DNA of 64,000 nucleotides from Paraburkholderia sp. (lineage in GTDB: Bacteria > Pseudomonadota > Gammaproteobacteria > Burkholderiales > Burkholderiaceae). Shown here piece by piece: positions 1-9,418 of this stretch. The stretch's first letter is position 1. Every line of letters begins with the position of its first letter. The DNA is taken from the NCBI GenBank assembly GCA_004322045.1, contig SCRN01000002.1, positions 1 to 64,000 of the forward strand, read 5' to 3'. A program made the translations under genes and the position numbers. Under the pieces are notes generated by a model. It saw only the letters and a list, made by a program, of their open reading frames with translations. It had not been told where the DNA came from and ran no database searches.

Positions 1-1537
1 TGCGGAAGTGGCCAACGCCATCTCCCAGCAGTACATGCTGACGGCCGTTGCCGCGAAGCAGCGCAACGACAGTTCGACGCTGGCGTTCATCAACAAGGAA
101 CTGCCGCGTCTGCATGCCGAGTTGGACAAAGCCGAGCAGGCGTTGTCGAGCTTTCAGACGAAGGCTCAATCGATGCAGCCGACGAGCGAGGCCCAAGCCT
201 ACCTGCAAGGCGGTATCGACTTCGATCGCCGCATCGCCGATCTGCAGATCCAACGCACGCAGTTGCTCGACCGCTATACGCCCGATAGCCGTTGGGTGCG
301 CAACATCGACGAGCAGCTCGGCCAACTGCGCGCGCAGAAGGCCGAGTTCGACTCGCGCTTCGCCGCGATGCCGTCTTCCGAGCGCAAGAACGTCGACCTC
401 ACGCGTGACGCCAAGGTGGCGGAGCAGGTCTACCTCGGCATGATGCAAAAAGCGGAAGAATTGTCCGTGCGCCGCGCCAGCACGACAGGTGGCGCGCATA
501 TCGTCGACGAAGCGGCCGCGCCGTTCCGTCCCGTCAAGCCTGATCCGCTGATCGTGCTGCCGGGCGGCGTCGTGCTCGGGTTGTTGCTCGGCGTGTCGAC
601 GGTTTTCGTGCGTCGCCACGTGTTGATGGGCGTGACCGATCCGCTGTTCGTCGAGGCGCGCCTGGGCGTGCCGTTGATGGGCGAGGTGCTGTACAGCCAA
701 CAGCAAGCGCGCCTGGATCAAGAGATCGGTGCGCTGCAGCGGCGCTCGCTGTCCTCCCGCAGTGCGGTGCCCGGTTTGCCGGCGCGCGTGCAAAACGCCA
801 CACCGGCGGACGGACGGTTGGTCGCCACGGGCGGGGGCGTCTCGAAGGTGCTTGCCGATCGCTACCCCGACGATCCGTCGATCGAAGCACTGCGCAGCGT
901 GCGCACGTCGCTCTCGCTCGACTTGGCCCATGCACCCAACAACATCGTCATGATGGCGGGGCCGACCCCGGCGGCCGGCAAGAGCTTCGTCGCGGCCAAC
1001 ATGGCCGTGCTGCACGCCGAAGTCGGATCGCGCGTGCTGCTGATCGACGCCGATATGCGCGCCGGTCACTTGGCCTACTACTTCGGCCAACCCAATCGCG
1101 GCGGCTTGTCCGAAGTGCTCAAGGGGGCGATGCAGCCGCACGAAGCGTTGCGCCGCACGAGTGTGGAAGGCCTGACGCTGCTCTCTTGCGGCAGCCGCAT
1201 CGCGAACCCCGCGGCGCTTTTGATGCGCCACAACTTCCGCGAACTGCTGCAGCGGTACTCGCAAGAGTTCGATCTCGTCATCGTCGATACGCCGCCGTTC
1301 CTGGTCGTGACCGACGCCGCCATCATCGCGGGCGACGCGGGCGCCACCGTGCTCGTGCTGCGCTCGGGCATGCAAAGCGAGGAGGAGATCGCGGAAACGG
1401 TCCGCAAGCTCGAACGCTCCGAGGCACGCGTCACGGGGGCGGTGTTCAATGCGATCCCGCTGTCGCGCAGCCATCGATACTACGGCTATTACGGCTCAGG
1501 TGACGACATGGAGCCGATGTTCGACGCGACGGCGTGA
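1..1537 (+). CDS. Exopolysaccharide chain-length/tyrosine kinase (Wzz-BY-kinase, GumC/Wzc type), 5' truncated by window edge
   Basis: Open frame continues to the window start; GNVR-like coiled region, TM segment, Walker-type motif (GPTPAAGKSFVAANMA), DxD region LLIDADMR, Tyr-rich C-terminus (HRYYGYYGSG). Confidence 0.9.
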   Translation, partial: AEVANAISQQYMLTAVAAKQRNDSSTLAFINKELPRLHAELDKAEQALSSFQTKAQSMQPTSEAQAYLQGGIDFDRRIADLQIQRTQLLDRYTPDSRWVRNIDEQLGQLRAQKAEFDSRFAAMPSSERKNVDLTRDAKVAEQVYLGMMQKAEELSVRRASTTGGAHIVDEAAAPFRPVKPDPLIVLPGGVVLGLLLGVSTVFVRRHVLMGVTDPLFVEARLGVPLMGEVLYSQQQARLDQEIGALQRRSLSSRSAVPGLPARVQNATPADGRLVATGGGVSKVLADRYPDDPSIEALRSVRTSLSLDLAHAPNNIVMMAGPTPAAGKSFVAANMAVLHAEVGSRVLLIDADMRAGHLAYYFGQPNRGGLSEVLKGAMQPHEALRRTSVEGLTLLSCGSRIANPAALLMRHNFRELLQRYSQEFDLVIVDTPPFLVVTDAAIIAGDAGATVLVLRSGMQSEEEIAETVRKLERSEARVTGAVFNAIPLSRSHRYYGYYGSGDDMEPMFDATA

Positions 1538-1592
1538 CGTCGAAGGCCGCGCCTCGCGCGCGGCCGCATCGCCTCGTTTTTTCGGGAGAACT

Positions 1593-2723
1593 ATGCGCCT
1601 CGTAGTCAATGGTAAGTTCACCGCGCAGCGTTTGACGGGGGTGCAGCGGGTGGCTTACGAACTGTTGCGCGCGGTCCGCGCCACCTATGCCGCGGCGGAC
1701 GAAATCGAAGTAGCGGTACCCAAGAATGCGATCGAATCGTCATCGCCGATCGCGCGGCAGCGCCAAGTGCCTTGGCTCAAGGGCGATCTATGGGAGCAGA
1801 TCGCCTTGCCGCTCGCCACGCGGGGCGAATTGTTGCTGAGCTTGTGCAACAGCGGGCCCGTGTTCAAGCGCCGCCACGTCGTGATGGTTCACGATATGGC
1901 CGTCTACGATACCCCGCACACCTTTTCCTGGCTGTTTCGCACTTGGTATCGCGTCAAGTTCGCACTGCTGATACGGCATGCGCCGATCCTCTTGACCGTC
2001 TCGGCGTTTTCGAAAGCGCGCATCTGTGAACTGCTCGGCGCCGAAGCGTCGCGCGTGCGGGTGGTGCGGCCCGCGGTGGACCATTTCGGCCGCATCGTTT
2101 CCGATCCCTCGATCATCGATCGGCTCGCGCTGCGCGATGTGAAGTATTGCGTCATCGTGGGCAGTTTGGATCCGCGCAAGAATTTGCAGCGCGTCCTTGC
2201 GGCCGTCGAGCGGCTCGGGCATTTGCGCGACGTGAAATTCGTCGTGGTCGGCGGCGCCAACTCGCGGGTGTTCGCTCAGGCCGGGTTGGACTCTCCTGCC
2301 GCAGGAGCGCCTTCCGAATCGGGCGCGCAGATCGTGCGTGCCGGCTACGTATCGGATGGCGAATTGAAGGCGCTTTACGAGCATGCCGCTTGCCTTGCAT
2401 TTCCTTCGTTGTACGAAGGATTCGGCTTGCCTCCGCTCGAGGCGATGTATTGCGGCTGTCCGGCCATCATTTCGCCCCATCCGGCACTCGCCGAGGCGTG
2501 CGGCGATGCGGCGATGTACTGCGACCCGCATTCTGTCGACGACATCGCGCGCAAGATCGAAAGCCTGTTGACGGACGACGCGCTGCACGCCGTGTACCGA
2601 GAAAAGGGCCTGGCGCACGCGCACGCCCGCGGGTGGGAGCGTGCGGCGCAGGAGTTGATCAAGATCTTGAGGGGAGAGACTTATGAAACGGAGCCTGCGA
2701 TCGCCGTTCGCTCGGCCGCATAG
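1593..2723 (+). CDS. Glycosyltransferase family 1 (GT-B)
   Basis: ORF with internal ATG at 1593 (MRLVVNGKF); GSLDPRKNL and FPSLYEGFGLPPLEAM motifs. Confidence 0.9.
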   Translation: MRLVVNGKFTAQRLTGVQRVAYELLRAVRATYAAADEIEVAVPKNAIESSSPIARQRQVPWLKGDLWEQIALPLATRGELLLSLCNSGPVFKRRHVVMVHDMAVYDTPHTFSWLFRTWYRVKFALLIRHAPILLTVSAFSKARICELLGAEASRVRVVRPAVDHFGRIVSDPSIIDRLALRDVKYCVIVGSLDPRKNLQRVLAAVERLGHLRDVKFVVVGGANSRVFAQAGLDSPAAGAPSESGAQIVRAGYVSDGELKALYEHAACLAFPSLYEGFGLPPLEAMYCGCPAIISPHPALAEACGDAAMYCDPHSVDDIARKIESLLTDDALHAVYREKGLAHAHARGWERAAQELIKILRGETYETEPAIAVRSAA

Positions 2724-2750
2724 CTCGCGCGTGGCGAAAGGAACCGGCGC

Positions 2751-4184
2751 ATGACCGATCGATTCGAATTTTCACGGCGGCGGCGCGCGCTGCTGGCGGC
2801 GCTGGCGGCGAGCGGGGCCATGCCGAGCATGGGTGCGTCGGCCGCTCAGTTCGTGCGCCGCGCGGGCGCATCGAGCGGCGGCGAGCGTCGCATCACGCAA
2901 CTGATCGGCGCGAACGGCTGGGCCGAGACCGCCTCGAACATCGCCATGTGGAAGGAGATGGGCATCAGTTGGGGGCGCGATTCGGTCGGGCCGGGGCAGC
3001 GCAACTCGCCCGACGATCCCGTGAGAGTCGACAAGACGGGCGCGGCGTTCGATCACGATCTGCCGTCGGCCATCTTGCAGAACGACCGCAACGGCATTCA
3101 TTCCTTGCTGCTGCTCGGTTATACGCCGAAGTGGAACGCGTCGGTGGACGGCGACGGCCGGTCCGCGCCCAAGGACGATAGCGTGTGGCAACGCTACGTC
3201 GAAACGGTCGTGCGCACCTATATCGCGCCGCCGTACAACGTACGTCATTTTCAGATTTGGAACGAAGCGGCGGGCAAGCTGACGGGCGGCTCGCCGCAAG
3301 CGACGTTCTGGCACGGGAAGAATTTCAGCGCGCATCGCGAGCAGGCGCGACCCTACGATCGCGCGATGCAGGATTACGTCGAGCTCGTGCACATCCCGGC
3401 CGCGCGCATCGTGCGCAAGTACGGCGGCTATGTCGTTTATGGCGGATGGCCCGATCAAGGCGGGTTGGACAACTACATCAAGTGGCTCGAGTATCGAAGC
3501 CCCGAGGCCAATGCGCGCATGATCGATTGGGTCGACTATCTCGACACGCACTACTTGGGTGTCGATGCACTGACGCCGCTTTACGAGCGCTATGTGGCCC
3601 GGGGCGCTGCGCGGGGCATTTGGCAGACGGAGATCGGCGATCGCTACATGACGGATCCGCACTATCTGCCGATGTATTTTTTCAAGTTCGCGGCGTGGGC
3701 GCTTGCCCACGGGTGGAACGATCCGAATCAGTACGTTTCGATGGTGTACCACTGGGACGGGTTCGAACCGTTCCGCCTCACGCATCGCGGCAATCCGCGC
3801 ACCTACAACGTTTCGGGCAGATCGCTGATCGTCCTGAACAAAACCGTCGGCGGTGCGCTCGAGCGATTTAGCGGCCAGCTTGCTTTCGGCCCCGATGCGT
3901 CGGGGCTCGCGTTGCGCTCGGGCGGCGATCTCGTGATTCAGGTGCGGGCCGCGCCCGGCCCCCGCACGGTCGATGTGAGCGGCTGGCCGGGCGCACAACC
4001 GGAGCGCCTCGGCGTGGCGATGATCGACGCGTTGACGGGCGAGGCGGCCGATGCGAGCGCGATCGCGGCGCGCTCGAGCACGCAGGGATTGTCGATCGGG
4101 TTTCGAATTCCAGAGGCGGTCAACGGAGCGGGACATGGCGCACCCGAGCACCTCGCTTATCTCGTCGTGACGCAACGCGTCTGA
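2751..4184 (+). CDS. Glycoside hydrolase-like secreted protein with Tat-like N-terminus
   Basis: SRRRRALLAALAASGAMPSMGASA signal-like start; WNEAAG and TEIG motifs typical of clan A glycosidases. Confidence 0.7.
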   Translation: MTDRFEFSRRRRALLAALAASGAMPSMGASAAQFVRRAGASSGGERRITQLIGANGWAETASNIAMWKEMGISWGRDSVGPGQRNSPDDPVRVDKTGAAFDHDLPSAILQNDRNGIHSLLLLGYTPKWNASVDGDGRSAPKDDSVWQRYVETVVRTYIAPPYNVRHFQIWNEAAGKLTGGSPQATFWHGKNFSAHREQARPYDRAMQDYVELVHIPAARIVRKYGGYVVYGGWPDQGGLDNYIKWLEYRSPEANARMIDWVDYLDTHYLGVDALTPLYERYVARGAARGIWQTEIGDRYMTDPHYLPMYFFKFAAWALAHGWNDPNQYVSMVYHWDGFEPFRLTHRGNPRTYNVSGRSLIVLNKTVGGALERFSGQLAFGPDASGLALRSGGDLVIQVRAAPGPRTVDVSGWPGAQPERLGVAMIDALTGEAADASAIAARSSTQGLSIGFRIPEAVNGAGHGAPEHLAYLVVTQRV

Positions 4185-4242
4185 CGAGGGCGAGCGCAAC
4201 TCGGATCGACAAGAGAAGCGCCGAGATACAGGGAGGATCGAC

Positions 4243-5313
4243 GTGAACAAGGCGAAAGCGGCTCGGCACCCGAGCGGCGTCGCTGCGGGCCTGAGTGCGA
4301 GGACCCGCAATGGGTGGGGTGTAACGGATAGCACGGGCTCGCCTGCGCATGGCGGCTCGAATTCGCATGAGCCTGACGGCGCATCGGCGCAGTTGGGAAT
4401 GATGTGGCACAAGGCGCTCAGGGCTCTTTGGCACGGCGCGAAGAGGTGGCTGCCGGATCGCATGTTCATGCGGATTCAGCATCGGCGGCTGATCGGGCGC
4501 TGGCCGAAGATGAGGCATCCGGTTGCTTACAACGAAGCGATCTTGCTCCGATGCTTGCACCCCGACATGCGATGGGTCGGGCTGACCGATAAGATCGCCG
4601 TGCGCGAATACGTGCGGCAGAAAGTGGGCGAGGCGCATCTGATCCCGCTCATTGCGGCGCCCGAGCGATTCACACGTGAGGTATTCGATGCGTTGCCGAA
4701 CGCCTTCGTCATGAAAGCCAATCATGGCTGCGCGTTCGTCAAAGTGGTGCGCGAGAAGTCGCAGACTTCGTTCGAAGAACTGAACGCGCTCGCCGAAAAG
4801 TGGCTGTCGATCGACTTTTCGCGCTCATCGCGCGAGCGGCACTACCGCTTCATCAAACCGCGGCTCTATTTCGAGCAGTTGCTGCTCGACGAAACCGGGA
4901 AAATTCCTTCGGACTTGAAGCTCCACGTTTTCGGGGGCTGTGCCGAGGGCCCGCTAATCCAAACGATGGTGGTCACCGATCGCTTTGGCGACGTGCACGG
5001 CGATCTGTACGACGCGCATTGGAATCGGATGAACGTCGCTTTCGGCCCGTACGCGCCGAGCGATGCCCCCGGGCCTCGGCCGTGCAATTGGCCGGAGATC
5101 GAGCGCGTGGCGAAGCGCCTCGCCGAGGATTTCGCTTACGTGCGCGTCGATCTCTATTCGGTGGGCGATAAGGTGTATTTCGGCGAGTTGACCTTCACGC
5201 CGGGCGCGGGCGTATTGCGCTTCACGCCGGATAGCCACGACTACGAGTGGGGGCGCATGCTCATGGAGTCGACCGAAGGGTTCGAGCGGATGCGGCGTGC
5301 GGGCTGTGCGTAA
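4243..5313 (+). CDS. TupA-like ATP-grasp family polysaccharide biosynthesis protein
   Basis: LTDKIAVREYVRQKVG, FVMKANHGCAFVKVV, IPSDLKLHVFGG motifs. Confidence 0.82.
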   Translation: MNKAKAARHPSGVAAGLSARTRNGWGVTDSTGSPAHGGSNSHEPDGASAQLGMMWHKALRALWHGAKRWLPDRMFMRIQHRRLIGRWPKMRHPVAYNEAILLRCLHPDMRWVGLTDKIAVREYVRQKVGEAHLIPLIAAPERFTREVFDALPNAFVMKANHGCAFVKVVREKSQTSFEELNALAEKWLSIDFSRSSRERHYRFIKPRLYFEQLLLDETGKIPSDLKLHVFGGCAEGPLIQTMVVTDRFGDVHGDLYDAHWNRMNVAFGPYAPSDAPGPRPCNWPEIERVAKRLAEDFAYVRVDLYSVGDKVYFGELTFTPGAGVLRFTPDSHDYEWGRMLMESTEGFERMRRAGCA

Positions 5314-5551
5314 GTCACGCAAGAGCGTTTGGGCCGACCGTGGTACCGCACAAAAGCGCCAATCGTTCGTCGTTTCAAGTCGCCCCTGAAATATGGATGG
5401 AATTTGCCGGGCTAATCTCAGCCAGGCATGTCGCGAGATGATGCCGTGAAAGGAACGACCCGCTCGGCGGGGCTCAAATTCGAGCAGGTCGTCTCATTGA
5501 AGTTGCGTTGCGCAGTCAACGATCAATTAATCAACGTAATGGAGGCAAGTG

Positions 5552-5662
5552 ATGCCACTCTTCGTCTTTTTCATCGCGGCGGTGTTTGGCGTCGGCGCGC
5601 TGTCCGCTTCGCTGTCGAACGGCGCAGTCGGCCCGGCGCATTTCGTTTGTATCGCGCACTGA
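5552..5662 (+). CDS. 36-aa hydrophobic small protein
   Basis: MPLFVFFIAAVFGVGALSASLSNGAVGPAHFVCIAH with GGAGG Shine-Dalgarno 7 nt upstream; followed by a hairpin and T-rich tract. Confidence 0.5.
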   Translation: MPLFVFFIAAVFGVGALSASLSNGAVGPAHFVCIAH

Positions 5663-5678
5663 GGCGACGGTAGCATCG

Positions 5679-5740
5679 CGCGCTACGTCGCGCGGCGTCC
5701 TCGCAGGAGGCGCTCGCGTGGACGTAGCGCGTTTTTCTTT
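5679..5740 (+). terminator. Rho-independent terminator candidate
   Basis: 11-bp perfect stem CGCGCTACGTC (5679-5689) / GACGTAGCGCG (5721-5731) followed by TTTTTCTTTT. Confidence 0.6.
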
Positions 5741-5750
5741 TGCTTTACTT

Positions 5751-8078
5751 TTACTGCGTGAGTTGCCAGCTCAGCACCGGGTGCGTCGCGCCGGCCGGCA
5801 TCGCCCATGCGCCTCCCTGTTCGAAGTTCCAGGCCGCGAAGCTTGCGGGATTGCTCATTTGCACCTTCGTGAGGCCGTTCGCTTCGGGCAAGCCGTTGCC
5901 GCCGTTCGTTTGACCGGTCGTTTCCTTGTTCCAGTAGACCGACGTGATCGTGCCGGTATTGATGTAGGCCACGCCGGCGGGCGAGTAGGTATTCACCAGG
6001 CCGGTATTGAACGATTCGCCGATCGTCCCTTCGTTGGAATAGACGAGGCCTGCGCCGCCCATGGCGCCTTGCGCTTTCCCGGTTGCATAGGACTGCGAAA
6101 TAAATCCTGTGTTATCGCCGACGAGCCCGCCCGGCTCGACATGGACGGGACCGGTGACGTCGCCCGTCGCATAAGATTGAACGATCGAGCCGTTATTGCG
6201 GCCTACGAGGCCACCGGCCAAGCCCTGCGTGTCGGAACTGACGCCGCTCCACGAGCGGGTGATGGTGCCGTCGTTCTGGCCGACGAGGCCGCCCGTGGTG
6301 GTTTGGTCTTCATTGGTGGCATACAGGAAGCCGGTCGTGTAGCTGTGCGTGACGACACCTCGATTGTCGCCGACGAGGATGCCCGTCGCGGCGTCGTCGT
6401 AGCTCGCGTAGCTGTTGGTCACGCCGACGTTGCGCACGACGCCCGTCTTGCCGACGACCCCGAACAAGCCTGTCGGCTGCCAGAAGGCTTGCTGCTCGAG
6501 CGCCAAGCGGTCGATCGTATGCCCCATGCCGTCGAACTGGCCCGTGAACGCGGTGCTCGTATTACCGAGCGGCGCAAACGTCGCGTCGGCCGCGTCGATG
6601 TCTTTGCCAAGCGCGTACGCGCCGGACAAATCGAGCGAGACGTTATGCAGATCGCCGAGTGTGTTGATGAGCTTGTATGCCGTGATTTGTGACAACAAGC
6701 CGCTATAGGGCGTGCCCACCCAGCCAGGATTCGCGAGCAGCGCGCCGGGTGTGTAGGCGCCGTTCATGTCGTAGAGCGCGCTGACGACGCCCATGCTGCC
6801 CGACCAGTCCAGCGTGCCATGATTGAGCACGCTGCCGCCGTTATCGGCCCCCGATGCGTCCGCGCGCAGGGTCAAAGCGCCGTTGCCTTGGTTCTTGATC
6901 GTTGCGCCCGCATCGATCACGACGTTGTGTTGCGCGTTCAGCGTCAAGCCTGCGGAACCTTGCCAGCGCAGATCGGCGCCGACTTCGAGATCGCCGGCAT
7001 TGCCCGACGCGCCGGTGGTCGTCAGATTGACGGCGGTGCCCGTGTTCAAGCTGCGCACGAGCACGCTCGCCGCTTGGGTATCGACCGTAAGCGAAGGGGT
7101 CGTCAAATTCCAGGTGCCGGCGGTCACGGTAGGCGTGCCGCAACTATCGCAAAGCGACAGCGTGCGTGCGCTGGTATCGACGACGCCACCCGTGCCGTCG
7201 GCATTCTTTGCTGCGATCGAACCGCCGATGACGACGTTGCCCCGATCGGCGACGAGCCATACGTGCCCATCGCGCGTGGACGTGCCCGTCGCGCGAATGG
7301 GGCTATGCGCGCCGGCGAGCGCGAACACGTTGCCATCGGCCGCCTGCAAAGTGACCTGGGCTGCGGAAATGGCGCCGGTATCGAACACCGTGCCGCCGCT
7401 GCCTGCTTGCACGAAGACCTGACGACCGGTGGCCGAGTCTTGCAGCAGGATTTGCTGACCGGCGGCGAGTTCGACGGCGCCCTTGGGCGCGCTGATCGAG
7501 CCCGTATTGGCCACTTCATTGCGTGAAATGAGAACGACGTCGCCGCCGCTCGATCCGATTTTGCCGAAGTTGACGATACGGGCATTCGAATTGCCTGCGA
7601 ACGCGAGGGGGCCGCCTTGCATGAATGCGTCGTTCGAGGCGTCGAGGGTCGAAGCGACGAAGCGGCCGCCTGTGGACACGACGCCCGTGGAGCCCACCAC
7701 GACGCCTTGCGGGTTGATGAGGTAGACGCTGCCCGTTGCGGAGAGCGTGCCGAACAGATTTGACGCGCTCGTGCCGGTGACGCGGTTCAGCGTCGCGCCC
7801 GAGCCGTTGTTGAATACGACGTGATTGCCGCTGCCGATCGAAAAGCTGTTCCAATCGATGACACCGCGGTTCGTGCTCTGGTTGATCGTGAGCGAGCCGT
7901 TGCCGGATGCGATGGAACCGGCGCCCGCGACGAAACTGCCGCCGCCCGGCAATGCGCCCGCATGAGCGGGCGCGATGCACAAGGAAAGGACGCCGAGGGC
8001 AATGGGCGCGAGCAGCGGGCGCCGACGGCGCGAGGCATGGCGATTGCCTGGGCGCACGATGGAGGTCGTGTCGTTCAT
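5751..8078 (-). CDS. Two-partner-secretion (TPS domain) filamentous-haemagglutinin-like exoprotein with GLUG-type repeats
   Basis: Signal peptide; NPQGVVVGSTGVVSTGGRFVAST TPS motif; C-terminal repeated TGGLVGQN/AGGLVGRN/PGGLVGDN units. Confidence 0.85.
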   Translation of the reverse strand: MNDTTSIVRPGNRHASRRRRPLLAPIALGVLSLCIAPAHAGALPGGGSFVAGAGSIASGNGSLTINQSTNRGVIDWNSFSIGSGNHVVFNNGSGATLNRVTGTSASNLFGTLSATGSVYLINPQGVVVGSTGVVSTGGRFVASTLDASNDAFMQGGPLAFAGNSNARIVNFGKIGSSGGDVVLISRNEVANTGSISAPKGAVELAAGQQILLQDSATGRQVFVQAGSGGTVFDTGAISAAQVTLQAADGNVFALAGAHSPIRATGTSTRDGHVWLVADRGNVVIGGSIAAKNADGTGGVVDTSARTLSLCDSCGTPTVTAGTWNLTTPSLTVDTQAASVLVRSLNTGTAVNLTTTGASGNAGDLEVGADLRWQGSAGLTLNAQHNVVIDAGATIKNQGNGALTLRADASGADNGGSVLNHGTLDWSGSMGVVSALYDMNGAYTPGALLANPGWVGTPYSGLLSQITAYKLINTLGDLHNVSLDLSGAYALGKDIDAADATFAPLGNTSTAFTGQFDGMGHTIDRLALEQQAFWQPTGLFGVVGKTGVVRNVGVTNSYASYDDAATGILVGDNRGVVTHSYTTGFLYATNEDQTTTGGLVGQNDGTITRSWSGVSSDTQGLAGGLVGRNNGSIVQSYATGDVTGPVHVEPGGLVGDNTGFISQSYATGKAQGAMGGAGLVYSNEGTIGESFNTGLVNTYSPAGVAYINTGTITSVYWNKETTGQTNGGNGLPEANGLTKVQMSNPASFAAWNFEQGGAWAMPAGATHPVLSWQLTQ

Positions 8079-8344
8079 ATGAGGAAACCCCGTGAGTGGT
8101 TGGCCGCGCTATTGTGCTGTTCCGCTTTGGTGCGATCGAGCAACAACTGTCGACCTAATCGGTCAAGACCACGGAATTTTCAGCCCGGTTCGTACTGCAC
8201 CTTTTTTTGTGGCTTATTCTGCAGTGCAACACAAGAGGTGCTGCGATTTATCCGCTTGGCGAGGATAGGGAGCGCGGCGACGCGGAGACTGCCGACGAAT
8301 AATGATCCTTTAGACAGTTGTTGCCAAGAGGGAGTAGCGTTCAG

Positions 8345-9355
8345 ATGAAGTCAGTCACGATCGCAATCTGTAACTATAACTACGAGCGGTTTCTTGCCGA
8401 TGCCATTAATTCTGCGCTGGCGCAGGACTACCCTGCGACCAAAGTGCTCGTGGTCGATGATGGTTCGACAGATAGATCGCGCGAAATCATCACGAGCTAC
8501 GGCTCACGCATTCGTGCGGTGCTCAAGCCGAACGGCGGTCAAGTGTCGGCGTACAACCTCGCCTTGGAAGAGGTGGACACCGAGTACGTGATCTTGCTCG
8601 ATGCCGACGATCTGCTCTACACAAACGCGGCCACGGACGTGATGCGGCGCTTTGCGACGGGCGACTACGCCAAGGTGCAGTTTCGCTTGGACGTGATAGG
8701 CCAGGACGGCGCGCACACGGGCGTCACGGTCCCGCATTCGGACGCGCCGGCGGATTGCGGCACGTTGCTGCGGCAAGGGTGGTTGTATCCATCGCCGCCC
8801 GCGTCGGGCAATGCTTATAAAACGAGCGCGCTGAAAAAAATATTCCCGATCCCTGAAACGACGGAAGGCCGGTACGGCGCCGATTTTTTTGCGATTTATG
8901 GCGTGGCGTTGGTCGGTCAAGTTGCCTCGGTTTCCGATGCACTCGGCGCGTATCGCGTACATAATTCTGCCGCGCAAGACGTGTCATTCGCCAATTCGGA
9001 AAAAAATAACAAAGCGCCCAAAGCGTATGCCGCGCGATGGAACGCTTTACGCTATGTGGCTCGCCATCGACTGAACATCGACTTGCCCGAATCGTTTCAC
9101 GACTTCTCGCATGAAAAGGCAATTTTTTGCAGCGAGATCTACGGCGCTCCCGTGCTCGACCGTTGGCGCTGGTTCGCCTTCCATTCGCGCAATTATTTGC
9201 ACTCGATCGTCGCCAACCCATTCTGGGGTCCGGTGAAAAAGCTCGGCACCATCGGCTTATCGTGCCTGTGCCTTGTTCCATACGCACCGTTGTCGAACTA
9301 TGTGGTGCGCTTCATCTCCAATCCGCTAGCGCGCGGGAGCAGCGCCGCGCATTGA
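8345..9355 (+). CDS. Glycosyltransferase family 2
   Basis: ICNYNYERFLADAINSALAQDYP and VVDDGSTDRS / LDADD motifs; ATG at 8345. Confidence 0.9.
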   Translation: MKSVTIAICNYNYERFLADAINSALAQDYPATKVLVVDDGSTDRSREIITSYGSRIRAVLKPNGGQVSAYNLALEEVDTEYVILLDADDLLYTNAATDVMRRFATGDYAKVQFRLDVIGQDGAHTGVTVPHSDAPADCGTLLRQGWLYPSPPASGNAYKTSALKKIFPIPETTEGRYGADFFAIYGVALVGQVASVSDALGAYRVHNSAAQDVSFANSEKNNKAPKAYAARWNALRYVARHRLNIDLPESFHDFSHEKAIFCSEIYGAPVLDRWRWFAFHSRNYLHSIVANPFWGPVKKLGTIGLSCLCLVPYAPLSNYVVRFISNPLARGSSAAH

Positions 9356-9418
9356 TGCGGCGCTTCGGAGTTCCCACGTGCTCGTCGCTTGAAGGGCGGC
9401 GGCCTATGAAATATTGCT

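Noticed and set aside
2772-4469. 565-aa minus-strand ORF
   Set aside because: Antisense to the glycoside hydrolase-like gene; Arg/Ala-rich with no family motif.
8150-8250. TACTGCAC...TGCAGTGCA symmetry upstream of the GT2 gene
   Set aside because: Arms short and imperfectly placed; no convincing hairpin or operator.
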